Part shown: positions 39,894 through 48,997 of the stretch, one piece after another
Layout: the number at the start of each line of letters is the position of its first letter
Position numbering within the stretch: the first letter of the stretch is position 1
DNA from: Actinacidiphila acididurans
GTDB lineage: Bacteria > Actinomycetota > Actinomycetes > Streptomycetales > Streptomycetaceae
Direction of reading: 5' to 3'
Length of the DNA: 64,000 nucleotides
Assembly: GCF_016918855.1 (NCBI RefSeq)
Contig: NZ_JADKYB010000031.1
Coordinates: 1 to 64,000, forward strand
Position numbers and translations under genes: made by a program
Notes under the pieces: generated by a model
Told to the model about the DNA's origin: nothing
The model's input: only the letters and a program-made list of their open reading frames with translations
Database searches by the model: none

Positions 39894-42182
39894 CTAGTCG
39901 TCCAGTTCGGCCCAGACGACCTTGCCCGGATCGGTCCACCGCACGCCCCAGCGGGTGGTGAGCTTGTGGACCACGAACAGGCCGCGCCCGGCGCCCTCGA
40001 GCAGGTCGGCGCGGCGCAGGCGCGGGCGGCCGTTGCCGCAGTCGGCGACCTCGCACACCAGGCGGCGGCCGACGCGTATCAGCCGCATCGTGACCGGGCC
40101 GGTCCCGAACCGCACGGCATTGGTGACCAGTTCACTGACCACGGTCAGCATGTTGTGCCGCAGTCCCTCGCCGGTGGGCCAGCGTTCGAGGTGCGCGGAG
40201 ACCAGGGCCCGGGCGCGAGCCGGTGCGTGCTCGCCGGGCGGCAGGTGCCAGGTCGCCGTGTCCTGGTCGGGCCGGCCCGACATGCGGGCGAGCATCAGGG
40301 TGACGTCGTCGCGGCGGCGCCCCTGCGGCGCCAGGTCGGCCACCATGCGGCGGGCGGCCTGCGGCAGGTCGTCCCAGGGCTGCACCTGCCGGACCGCCTC
40401 GGTGAGGCGGTCGATGCCCTCGTCGATCGAGGCGGCGGGGTCCTCCACCAGGCCGTCGGTGTACAGGGCCAGCAGTGTCCCGGGCGGCACCTCGACCTCG
40501 TGGATGTCGTACGGCTCCCGCAGGCTGAACTGCGCGCCGAGCCCCGGGTGCGGCCGGGCGGCGACGATCTCGGCGGACCCGTCCGGGCGGACCAGGACCG
40601 GCGGCAGGTGCCCGGCGCTGGAGATCGCGCACTTGTGCTCCACCGGGTCGTAGAGCGCGATGGCGCAGGTGGAGCCGAGCGCGCTGTAGCCGGCCGCCAG
40701 GCCCGCGTCGGTGTCGTCCAGCAGGGTGACCGTCTCGTCCAGGCAGGCCAGCACCTCCGCGGGCCCGAGCCCGGCCGACAGCAGGGCGCGGGCCTCCATG
40801 CTCAACTGCCCCATGGCCGCCGCGGCCCCCAGGCCGTGCCCGACGACGTCGCCGACCACCAGCGCGGTACGGCCCCCCGGCAGCGGAAAGGTGTTCACCC
40901 AGTCGCCGCCGACGCCCGCGCTGTCCGGGGTGGTGGGCTGGTAGACGCTGGCGACCTCGATGGTGTCGCTGTCGGCGCGCGGCAGCAGGCGGCGCTGCAG
41001 CGCCAGTACCTGGGCGTGCTCGCGCTGGTGCTGGCGGGCCAGGTCGACGTGGTGGGCGGTCTTGGCGACGAGTTCCTGGAGGTCGAGCAGTTCGCTGTCG
41101 CGGAAGGGGTGCTCGGGGCGCCGCCAGACCTGCGCCACGCCCAGCACGATGTGGCCGTCCGCGCCGTCCGCGCCGTCGGGGGCGTCCACCATCAGCGGGA
41201 TGCACGCGACGCTCAGCGGTCCGGTACCGGGTACGAGCGCGTGCGTCAGCCGCCCGTCGCCGAGCACCCGCTCGATCGCCTCCCGGTCCGGCAGCACGAT
41301 CGTGGCGGGCACGTCCTGCCGCGCGACCGCCCCGGCGAGCAGCCGGCTGGCCTCCGCCGGCAGGTTGTCGCCCGGGGTCAGGAATCCCTGCGGCCAGTGC
41401 CGGTCCGGCTCCAGGGCCGCGCGCCGCAGCCGTACGGGCTCCTGCGCCTGCTCGCTGACCGCCTCGCCGGTCCACACCGCGAAGTCCAGGTCGACCGCGG
41501 CCACCTCGCCCCACGGCAGCAGGGAGCGGGCCAGGGACTGCGCGGTCTCGCCGATGTCCAGGGACGTGCCGATCGCGGTGGCCGAGGCGTAGAGGTGCAG
41601 CCGCTTGGCCATGGCGATCAGCGAGACGGTCAGGCCCTCCTCCGGCTCCGTGGCCGGCAGGATGCTCATGGACACCAGCAGGTCGGACCCGTCCGCGCGC
41701 CGGAGCCGCTGGACGCGCGCCACGTGTGCCTCACGTGTCTCGACCACCTGGCGCAGTCGCTGCGTGACCGTGGGTACGTCAGCGGACGGCAGCAGATCGG
41801 TGAAGGCGCATCCGAGCACGACCCGCAGTCCCTCGAACGGGGTAGCACTCAGGTTGGTGCCGACGATCCGCAGATCGCGGTCGAGGTTGACGGCGCCCAG
41901 TATCTGCTCCTGGCCACCGCCCCCGCGCCGGTCCTTGTCCTGGTCGCGGTCCTGGCCCCGGTCCTGGTCAGGGCCCTGGTCACGGTCCGGTCGGGGGTCC
42001 TGGTCACCGTCCCGGTCGCGGCCCTGTTCGCGGTCCGCGTCGCGGTCTTCGGAACGGTCTTCCGCGCCTTCGTCCGGCCGGGCGTCGTCGTCGCCCGGCT
42101 CCGCCCCGTGCGGGGGCACGAAATCCGCGAGTGCCCGGCTGACCAGGTCGTTTGGCGATGTGGAGGGGGGTATGGAGTTCAT
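39894..42182 (-). CDS. PAS-GAF-PP2C phosphatase with histidine-kinase-like ATPase (SpoIIE/RsbU-like)
   Basis: A 762-residue signalling protein. After an N-terminal stretch very rich in Asp, Arg and Gln (about 40-90) comes a PAS-like segment (90-190) and a GAF domain (200-380). The PP2C phosphatase core follows, with GVGGDWVNTFPLPGG, VVGDVVGHGLGAAAAM and LYTDGLVE. The C-terminal HATPase_c part has VVSELVTNAVRFG and GAGRGLFVVHKL. It combines the activities that act on STAS antagonists and anti-sigma factors. The STAS protein at 23871 is a possible but unproven client. The ATG is at 42182. Confidence 0.9.
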   Translation of the reverse strand: MNSIPPSTSPNDLVSRALADFVPPHGAEPGDDDARPDEGAEDRSEDRDADREQGRDRDGDQDPRPDRDQGPDQDRGQDRDQDKDRRGGGGQEQILGAVNLDRDLRIVGTNLSATPFEGLRVVLGCAFTDLLPSADVPTVTQRLRQVVETREAHVARVQRLRRADGSDLLVSMSILPATEPEEGLTVSLIAMAKRLHLYASATAIGTSLDIGETAQSLARSLLPWGEVAAVDLDFAVWTGEAVSEQAQEPVRLRRAALEPDRHWPQGFLTPGDNLPAEASRLLAGAVARQDVPATIVLPDREAIERVLGDGRLTHALVPGTGPLSVACIPLMVDAPDGADGADGHIVLGVAQVWRRPEHPFRDSELLDLQELVAKTAHHVDLARQHQREHAQVLALQRRLLPRADSDTIEVASVYQPTTPDSAGVGGDWVNTFPLPGGRTALVVGDVVGHGLGAAAAMGQLSMEARALLSAGLGPAEVLACLDETVTLLDDTDAGLAAGYSALGSTCAIALYDPVEHKCAISSAGHLPPVLVRPDGSAEIVAARPHPGLGAQFSLREPYDIHEVEVPPGTLLALYTDGLVEDPAASIDEGIDRLTEAVRQVQPWDDLPQAARRMVADLAPQGRRRDDVTLMLARMSGRPDQDTATWHLPPGEHAPARARALVSAHLERWPTGEGLRHNMLTVVSELVTNAVRFGTGPVTMRLIRVGRRLVCEVADCGNGRPRLRRADLLEGAGRGLFVVHKLTTRWGVRWTDPGKVVWAELDD

Positions 42183-42735
42183 ACTGCGCTCACCGCTCGC
42201 CGTTCCGGCGCGTACCGGATGCGTTCCCGAGTCAGTGCGATCAAGCCCCGAGATCCCGTACCGCACACACGTACTGCATAACACATATGGCGGACCCGAT
42301 ACACAAATGAGTGAGTCGGCCACTTGGTCGCCCGCGGCAAACACCGCGCCGTCCGGCTTCGTACCGCCCGCCCCCACGCGGCGTCCGACGGCCCGGGGAC
42401 CGTGACAGCCGGCGCCTCCGATTTCCACCACGCGGAACCAGGCCTATGCGCAGGTCCTGGGCCGCGGATCCCCACGTTTTCGATCGTGCTCTCCTTGCCC
42501 ATGAGCCGTGGCGCCGTGCTTGCCGGTGATCATCCCACGGCGCGTGCAATTATGCGGCCGCGTGCCGGAAGAGAGCGGCACGTCTTTTCCCCAGCCTCTC
42601 CCCCGGCCCGCGGTCCGCTGAGCGGAGCGGAGCCTGGTGCGGCCGGGACGACGCCGTGACACTCGGACGACCGGTGCGAGAACGGGTCGACGAGCGGGTC
42701 GACGACCGGTTCGGGGGAATTCCGAGGGGTCGGAA
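42183..42735. other. Divergent intergenic region
   Basis: About 550 bases between the PP2C gene and the ATPase gene. An AT-richer patch (42255-42310) lies near -75 to -130 of the PP2C start. Read on the minus strand it holds TTGTGT and TGTTAT separated by 17 bases, a possible weak promoter. Nothing else is supported. Confidence 0.35.
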
Positions 42736-43729
42736 ATGGACGGCGTTCTTTTCGGGAATTCCAGTGCCACGTTTGCCGGGCCGCACGGGCTCCGGCTGAC
42801 CCGGGCGCCGCTGGGCGGCGAGCGGAACACCCCGCCGGAACGGCGGCCGTACCGCCGTGGGGCGGGACCTGCGGCGCAACGCGCGCTGGTGGGACGGGAA
42901 GCGGAACTCCGGCTCGTACGGCAGGCGGTACGGGAACGCGGGCTGGTCGAATTCATCGCGGAGTGCGGTGCCGGAAAGACGGCCTTGCTGCGCGCGGCGG
43001 CGCCGGATGTCCATCTGCGGGTCTCCGGAAACCGGCCAGAGGACCTGCTCCAGGATCTGGTCCGGGAATTCCATGTGTATCCCGCGGGCGGCCGCCGGCT
43101 GTCCGCCGAGGAATGCCGGCAGGCGCTCGGGCAGGTCGGCGGGGTCGTCGCGCTGGACGACATCGACCTCGGCGGGGAGTACGACGCGGAGTACGCCGGG
43201 CGGCTGCGGCGGGCCCTGGCCGGATGCGCGATCCTGATCGGGACCACCCGCCCGGTGGCCGGGCAGCTCGGCACCGCGCACCGGCTCCCGGGACTGCCGG
43301 AGCCGGCCGCGGCGGGGGCGGCGGTCACCCGGGCGAACCTGGCGTTCGTGGCGCCAGGGCGGTCCCCGTCCGGGCCGCCGGGCGGGTCCGTACCGCCGTC
43401 CGCTCCGGCGCCAGCGCCTGCCGGCCGTCGCTCCGGACGCCGCCGATCTGACCGGCCGCGGATCCGCCGACATCACCGTGACCGCGACACCAGACGGCTC
43501 GGGCTCCGTGACCGTCACGGCGGACGGCACGTCCACCCCGTGCGACCCGGGCGGCTGCCACCTCACGTACCACGACAGCCGCACCGTCCGACTCACGGCT
43601 GTTCCGGGCGACGAGTACCGGCCGAGCCACTGGTCGGGCGACTGCGCGGGCACGTACTCCGACGTCTGCGTGCTGAACAGCGGCACCGGCATCACGGCGG
43701 AAGCCGTCTTCGAGGCCGACATCCGCTGA
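42736..43729 (+). pseudogene. P-loop ATPase joined to an InlB-type repeat domain, frameshifted
   Basis: From ATG 42736 the frame encodes a small STAND/NB-ARC-like ATPase: ALVGREAELRLVRQAV, P-loop ECGAGKTALL, Walker B GGVVALDDIDL and sensor LIGTTRPV. After a Pro/Ala linker the coding moves to the next frame, somewhere between 43360 and 43420. It continues with PAVAPDAADLTGRGSADITV, then a divergent InlB B-repeat (VRLTAVPGDEYRPSHWSGDC), to the stop at 43727-43729. Either one gene carries a +1 frameshift or two coding units abut. A surface-type beta domain on a cytosolic ATPase is odd. Confidence 0.55.
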
Positions 43730-43780
43730 AGGCGAAGGGCGCCGCCCCCGCAGAGGCGGCGCCCTCCTATGAGAAGCGGA

Positions 43781-45676
43781 TCAGGTCAGCGTGAACTTCT
43801 GGGCCGCCGACCCGTTGCAGTCCCAGATCTGCAGCCGGGTGCCGTTGGCCGTGTTGCCGCTGGGGTCGTCCAGGCACCGCCCGGACTGCGGGTTGAACAG
43901 CGAGCCGTCCGAGCGCTGGTTCCAGACCTGGCCGCCGACGCCGTTGCAGTCGTACAGCTCGACCTGCGTGCCGTTCGCCGTCCCGTTGCCGTTGATGTCC
44001 AGGCACCGGCCCAGCGTGCTCAGCGAGCCGTTGGAGTTGTGGTACCAATGCTGGTCGACCGCCCACGACTGGCAGTCCCAGAGCTGGACGGGCGTGAGGT
44101 TGACGCCGGTGTCGTCCGAGGCGACGTCCACGCACTTGCCGCCCGGGCCGGGGACGGGAGCGCCGCCGTTGACGGAGAACTTCTGGGCCGCCGAGCCGTT
44201 GCAGTCCCAGATCTGCAGCCGGGTGCCGTTGGCGGTGGCGCCGCTGGGCGAGTCCAGGCAGCGGCCGGACTGCGGGTTGAACAGCGACCCGTCGGAGCGC
44301 TGTTGCCACTTCTGGCCGCCGACGCCGTTGCAGTCGTACAACTCGACCTGCGTGCCGTTCGCCGTCCCGTTGCCGTTGATGTCCAGGCACCGGCCCAGCG
44401 TGCCCAGCGAGTTGTCGAGGTTGTGCGTCCAGTGCTGGTCCTCGGCGTAGGACTGGCAGTCCCACAGCTGCACGGCCGCGAGGTTGACGCCGGTGTCGTC
44501 GGCGGCGACGTCCACGCACTTGCCGCCCGGGCCGGTGATGGTGCCCTGCGGGCCGTTGGGCACGTTCGTCTGGCCGCTGTAGCCGACCGAGACGATGTTG
44601 GCCTGGACGGCGCTCTCGGCGGCGTCGGTCGGGTAGCCGGCGACCATGGCGCCCTCGAAGAAGGTGCCCATGTTGCGGTTGCTGTTGTCGCCGCCGGTGC
44701 CCAGGATGATGCCGCCCTCCTGGTGCATCGGCCGGTAGCCGCTGCGGGTGGGCAGTCCGCCGCTCCACCAGGTCGACAGCCCGCCGCTTTGCGAGTTGCC
44801 GCCCTTGATGGCGTACGTGTTCTGGCCGTTGTTCTTCAGCACGGCGGTGACGTAGGCGCTGTTGTTGCCGGCGTTGGCGAGGTTGGAGCCGTTGTCGCCC
44901 TGGAACATGCCGTTCTCCATGTCGGCCTCGACCCAGGGGCCGTTGCCGGTGCACGGCTGGAAGTAGCAGGTGGTGGCGATGCTGACGGCGTCCATGTGGC
45001 CGTTGCCGGTGTCGTACGGGGTGCTCTCGGCGTTGCCGTAGTCGAAGCAGCAGTCCGAGCCGACGTGGGTGCCGCTGGCCACCATGTAGACGCCCTCGGA
45101 CTGGCCGTTGACGGCGACGCCGGAGGCGGCCCCCACGTAGCGGTAGCCGACGCCGGGCGAGACCCAGATGCCGTACACCTTGTGGCCGCCCGCGCTGACC
45201 GAGATCTCGCTCGCGTCGGCGCCGCGGTCGGCGCCGCCCGCGCCGCCGGCCGGGCCGACCACCAGGTCGTTGTGCCGGCTGGTCTGGTCGTAGACCTTGG
45301 TGATGCGACAGGTGGTGTTGCCGCAGAAGGTGTCCTGGTGCTGGGCGTCGGCGTAGCCGCCCTGGGCCAGCAGGCCGACGTCGGAGGTGGCGCCGTCCGA
45401 GGCGCGGGTCACCTGGTAGAGCGGGCCGTTGTAGCCGGAGAACAGGGCCCGCACAGTGCTGTGCGCGGCCACGCAGGGGGTGCCGGCGGCGCCGTAGATG
45501 TCGCACGGCAGCGACCCGGCGGCCTGCGAGGACGCGGGCAGGGCCAGCATCGCGCCGAGGAACAGGGCGATCACCGCGCCGACCGACAGCAGGGCGCGGC
45601 GCAGGCGGCGCACCGCGGGGCGGGGGAACGCGGCCGGCAGGTGGGGGGCAGCGTCGGACAGGCGTCTTGGTGGCAT
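43781..45676 (-). CDS. GH54 alpha-L-arabinofuranosidase with two ricin-B lectin domains
   Basis: A 631-residue secreted enzyme. The signal peptide ends near residue 52 (PASSQAAG). The GH54 catalytic part (55-370) shows PCDIYGAAGTPCVAAHSTVR, a CCFDYGNAE motif with the likely nucleophile Glu217, and TTCRITKVYDQTSRHNDL. Two CBM13-type (ricin B) modules follow, each with repeated GRCLDINGNGTANGTQVELY-type units. The two modules are nearly identical, a recent duplication. It trims alpha-linked arabinose from arabinan or arabinoxylan and follows the GH127 gene by 43 bases. Confidence 0.92.
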   Translation of the reverse strand: MPPRRLSDAAPHLPAAFPRPAVRRLRRALLSVGAVIALFLGAMLALPASSQAAGSLPCDIYGAAGTPCVAAHSTVRALFSGYNGPLYQVTRASDGATSDVGLLAQGGYADAQHQDTFCGNTTCRITKVYDQTSRHNDLVVGPAGGAGGADRGADASEISVSAGGHKVYGIWVSPGVGYRYVGAASGVAVNGQSEGVYMVASGTHVGSDCCFDYGNAESTPYDTGNGHMDAVSIATTCYFQPCTGNGPWVEADMENGMFQGDNGSNLANAGNNSAYVTAVLKNNGQNTYAIKGGNSQSGGLSTWWSGGLPTRSGYRPMHQEGGIILGTGGDNSNRNMGTFFEGAMVAGYPTDAAESAVQANIVSVGYSGQTNVPNGPQGTITGPGGKCVDVAADDTGVNLAAVQLWDCQSYAEDQHWTHNLDNSLGTLGRCLDINGNGTANGTQVELYDCNGVGGQKWQQRSDGSLFNPQSGRCLDSPSGATANGTRLQIWDCNGSAAQKFSVNGGAPVPGPGGKCVDVASDDTGVNLTPVQLWDCQSWAVDQHWYHNSNGSLSTLGRCLDINGNGTANGTQVELYDCNGVGGQVWNQRSDGSLFNPQSGRCLDDPSGNTANGTRLQIWDCNGSAAQKFTLT

Positions 45677-45719
45677 GTCGGGTGTGCTCCTTACGTGGGG
45701 GGTCGGGGGACGGAGCGGG

Positions 45720-48596
45720 TTACGGGAGGAACCGCCACAGGTGGTCGGCGGTGCGGTTGTCCTCGTACTGGACGACCTGCGCGCTGTCGGCGGTCGACAT
45801 GTGGTCGACCCCGAGGACCAGGCCGCTGTTGCCGTTGCGGATGCGGTACCAGCCGTCGCCGTTGTCGATCAGGTGCCAGTAGTGGTCGGCGGTTCCGTTG
45901 TCGTGGTACTGCTGCACGGCGGCGCTGTTGGCCTGGGAGGCCGCGTTGACGGCGAGCAGCAGGCCGCTGTTGCGGTTGACGATCGTGAACCGGTTGTTGC
46001 CGAGGTCGGTGAGCTGCCAGAGGTGGTCGGCGGTGCCGTTGTCGGTGAACTGGACCACGTTGGCGCTGTCGGCGGTCGACATGCGGTCCACGCCCAGCAC
46101 CTTGCCGCTGTTCTTGTTCTGGATCCGGTACCAGGTCCCCGGCTGCGCGATCGCCTGCCCCGCGGCATTGGTCCACTGGAGGATCCCGCCGGAATAACCG
46201 GACTTGAGCTGGACGACGACGCGCAGCGCGGTGGTGGTGACCGGCGTGAAGGAGACGGTGTTGAACCGGTCGGTGGCGGTGCCGTATCCGCCGGCGCCGC
46301 CGACCGGCGTCCAGGTCCCGCCGGAGAGGTACTCCACGTGCCAGGAGGCCGGGACGCGGCACTGGCCGTGGCCGGTGTCGTCGTACCAGTAGACCGACGC
46401 CGAGGAGACGGTGACCGGCGAGGGGTAGGTCAGCTGGGCCCATTCACCGGTGCCGGTGTGGTCCCACCAGGTGAACCGCGGGTGCGACTGGTCGTAGGAA
46501 CTGCTCGGCGCATAGCCGCTGTTGAGGGCCGTGACGGTGTCGCCGGAGAAGCACCAGGAGGCGCTGGGCGTGGCGGGGAGCTGCCAGCTCCAGCCGCCCG
46601 CGGCGATGGTGGGGAAGGACGTGATGCGCAGCGCGGCGGCGCCCATCGGGATCAGGGTGACGGTCTCGGTGGGTTCGCCGGAGTCGACCGGGCTGGGCTG
46701 GAGGGTGCTGACCACGTCCTGGGTGTCGCCCTGCCAGTTGGGGATCGCCTTGGCCTGCGCGGTGATCGCCACCGGCGCGCCGGCCTGGGTGAACGGGTTG
46801 CCGCCGGCGCCGGTACGGGTCGCGGTGAAGGTGTTCGGCAGCAGGCCGTAGTTCCACGCCGAGGTCGGGAACACCTCGTACTCGGCCCAGGCGGAGGTGG
46901 GGTCGTTGGTGCGCAGGAAGTTCTGGCCGATGCGCAGCGCGTACGCCAGCGGGCCGCGCCGTACCGACACCGAGTTGTGGTTGGCGGTCCAGGTGGTGGT
47001 CGTGACCTGCATCGGGAAGGCGAGGGTGACGGTGTCGCCGTTGTTCCAGGTGCGGTTGACGGCGACGAAGCCGGAGCCGGCCGTGGCCGGGACGGAGGCG
47101 CCGTTGACGGCGACGGCGGGGGCGGTGCACCAGGCGGGCAGCCGCAGGTAGAGCGGGAAGGCGGTGGGGCCGGGCAGCGACAGACCGAGGGTGATCGTCT
47201 CGTCGAAGGGGTAGTTCGTGGTCTCGGTGATCGTCACCGTGGTGCCGTTGCCGACCTGGGCGGTCACGGTGGTCGGCGCGTAGAGCACGGCCGCCAGGCC
47301 GTTGTCGGCGGTGGCCAGCCAGGTGTTCTCGGTGAAGTACGACCAGCCCTGGCCGTAGTTGTGCGGGCAGCAGCGGTACTGGTCGACGCCCAGCAGATAC
47401 GCCTGCATGGAGCCGGTGTTGTTGAACTGGCCCAGCGTCTTGTCGTAGTTGTCGAGCTGCACCTGGTTGGCGGCGGTGGCGTAGTGCAGCGAGGTGTGGC
47501 CCGGCTCCATCGCGGCCGGCAGCGAGTTGAAGGCGAGTGTCTCCGTGCCCTCGGCCCAGCTCGAGTCGCCGGTCATCCGGGCCATCGACTCGAAACTCTG
47601 CATGTATTCGACGATGCCGCAGGTCTCGAAGGCCTGGCGCGGGTCGCCGTAGCCGGGCCGGGCGACCTCGTCGCCGGCGAAGCCGCCGCCGCTGAACTGC
47701 CCGTAGGTGTTCTGGATGGTGGCGTAGTCCTGGTAACTGGCCTGGGTGAGCGAGGCGTTGCCGCGCAGCGCCGCGAAGGCGGGCTCGGTGAAGCCCTGGG
47801 CGAGGCTGACGTTGTGCAGCACCGGCAGGTTGTTCACGTAATTGGCGCTGTACTGGTGGATCTTGTCGGCCAGCGAGAGCAGCGCGGGGTCGCCGGTGCG
47901 GGCGAACAGCCAGTGCACGGTGTGCAGCGTGGTGGCCCACCGGGTGGCTCCCCAGCTCTGGTTGAACACCGAGGCGCCGAAGGTGTTCTGGTAGCCGAAG
48001 AACCTGCTGAGGAAGGGGACGATCCGGCTGTCGCCGCTGTACTCCTGGTACGTGCACAGGGCTTGCAGCAGTGGCATGTACGGCCAGAAGTCCGGGCCGC
48101 CGCCGAGCGAGGTGCGCAGGGCCGAGGGGCCGAAGAAGCCGTCGCTCTGGGCGGTGGCGAGGATGCCGTTGACCCAGGTCGCGGCCTTGGCCTTCAGGCC
48201 GCTGTCACCGGTGACACCGGCCAGCGCGGTCAGTCCGCGCAGCCAGTACGGCACTTCCTCCCAGCCGGTCTGCGACGGGTTGATCCAGCCGGTGGTGCCG
48301 GTGTTCAGGAAGTGCGACACCTGGTCGTAGCGTCCGGCGATGCCGGTGGTGTCCAGGGCGAGTTGCTGGGCCAGCCAGCCGCCGGCCCGGACGCTGCCGG
48401 TGGGAAGTTTCAGCAGCGGGGTGCGGGTCAGTCCGGCGGGGAACGGGTGGTAGAGCCCGCCGCCGGAGGTGTCCCCGACCAGGACGATGCCGGGGCCGGT
48501 GCCGGTGGCGGCCCAGGACGAGGTCACGGTGCGGGCGGCCAGGGCGGTGGCCCCGAGGAATGCGGCGCCGCCGCGCAAGAAGGTACGCCGGTCCAT
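45720..48596 (-). CDS. GH127-type beta-L-arabinofuranosidase with ricin-B domain
   Basis: A 958-residue exported enzyme. A twin-arginine signal (MDRRTFLRGGAAFLG) suggests export in a folded state. The GH127/DUF1680 alpha-barrel carries the zinc-type motif E-T-C (AFETCGIVEY) and the later Cys-Cys pair in YRCCPHNYGQGW, which in characterised relatives includes the nucleophile. Residues 760-840 form a beta-sandwich. The last 140 residues are a ricin B trefoil with three similar repeats. With GH54 it forms an arabinose-releasing operon. ATG 48596 has GGGAG five bases upstream. Confidence 0.9.
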   Translation of the reverse strand: MDRRTFLRGGAAFLGATALAARTVTSSWAATGTGPGIVLVGDTSGGGLYHPFPAGLTRTPLLKLPTGSVRAGGWLAQQLALDTTGIAGRYDQVSHFLNTGTTGWINPSQTGWEEVPYWLRGLTALAGVTGDSGLKAKAATWVNGILATAQSDGFFGPSALRTSLGGGPDFWPYMPLLQALCTYQEYSGDSRIVPFLSRFFGYQNTFGASVFNQSWGATRWATTLHTVHWLFARTGDPALLSLADKIHQYSANYVNNLPVLHNVSLAQGFTEPAFAALRGNASLTQASYQDYATIQNTYGQFSGGGFAGDEVARPGYGDPRQAFETCGIVEYMQSFESMARMTGDSSWAEGTETLAFNSLPAAMEPGHTSLHYATAANQVQLDNYDKTLGQFNNTGSMQAYLLGVDQYRCCPHNYGQGWSYFTENTWLATADNGLAAVLYAPTTVTAQVGNGTTVTITETTNYPFDETITLGLSLPGPTAFPLYLRLPAWCTAPAVAVNGASVPATAGSGFVAVNRTWNNGDTVTLAFPMQVTTTTWTANHNSVSVRRGPLAYALRIGQNFLRTNDPTSAWAEYEVFPTSAWNYGLLPNTFTATRTGAGGNPFTQAGAPVAITAQAKAIPNWQGDTQDVVSTLQPSPVDSGEPTETVTLIPMGAAALRITSFPTIAAGGWSWQLPATPSASWCFSGDTVTALNSGYAPSSSYDQSHPRFTWWDHTGTGEWAQLTYPSPVTVSSASVYWYDDTGHGQCRVPASWHVEYLSGGTWTPVGGAGGYGTATDRFNTVSFTPVTTTALRVVVQLKSGYSGGILQWTNAAGQAIAQPGTWYRIQNKNSGKVLGVDRMSTADSANVVQFTDNGTADHLWQLTDLGNNRFTIVNRNSGLLLAVNAASQANSAAVQQYHDNGTADHYWHLIDNGDGWYRIRNGNSGLVLGVDHMSTADSAQVVQYEDNRTADHLWRFLP

Positions 48597-48766
48597 CACG
48601 ACTCCCGGAAGGCTTGCGGGGCGCGGGCGGGGAGCGGGAGCGCGGCTCCCGGCGGCCGGGCCGACTGGCCCGGGCACCCGTCGCCGGTCCCGCGATGATC
48701 CTCGTCCGGCGCGCCCGGGTGGGGGGCAGGCCGTCTTTCTCACGTGGGAAATCCGGTGTTCCCCGG

Positions 48767-48792
48767 CATGACAGCACGACCGCCATGTCATG
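48767..48792. promoter_or_regulatory. Inverted repeat upstream of the arabinofuranosidase operon
   Basis: CATGACA (48767-48773) and TGTCATG (48786-48792) form a 7-bp inverted repeat with 12 bases between. It lies about 170-196 bases before the GH127 start and could be a sugar-responsive operator. No cognate regulator is adjacent. Confidence 0.35.
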
Positions 48793-48980
48793 TCCATACC
48801 TGACGCGGAAGTGGGGCGTGATATCCGCCGTACCTTCGGCTTCATCGGTGCATCGGGGGTTGCCGACCGGCGGCGCTCAGTCGGCCTCGGATGGCGCGAC
48901 ACGCTCGTACAACGTGGGAAACGGACAGATCTCCGGGCTACGCGGGTGGTCCCGGAGGAGCTGGCGCCGCGGCCGGTTTC

Positions 48981-48994
48981 CTGACTAAAGTCAG
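48981..48994. promoter_or_regulatory. Palindromic operator of the MarR-GNAT gene
   Basis: CTGAC-TAAA-GTCAG is a perfect inverted repeat that ends three bases before the ATG at 48998. Autorepression by the MarR half of the fusion protein is the simplest reading. Confidence 0.6.
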
Positions 48995-48997
48995 AGA

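Noticed and set aside
45498..48698. A 1066-codon plus-strand open frame
   Set aside because: It is antisense to the GH127 and GH54 genes and consists of Val/Gly/Arg-rich filler. The minus-strand proteins have clear families.
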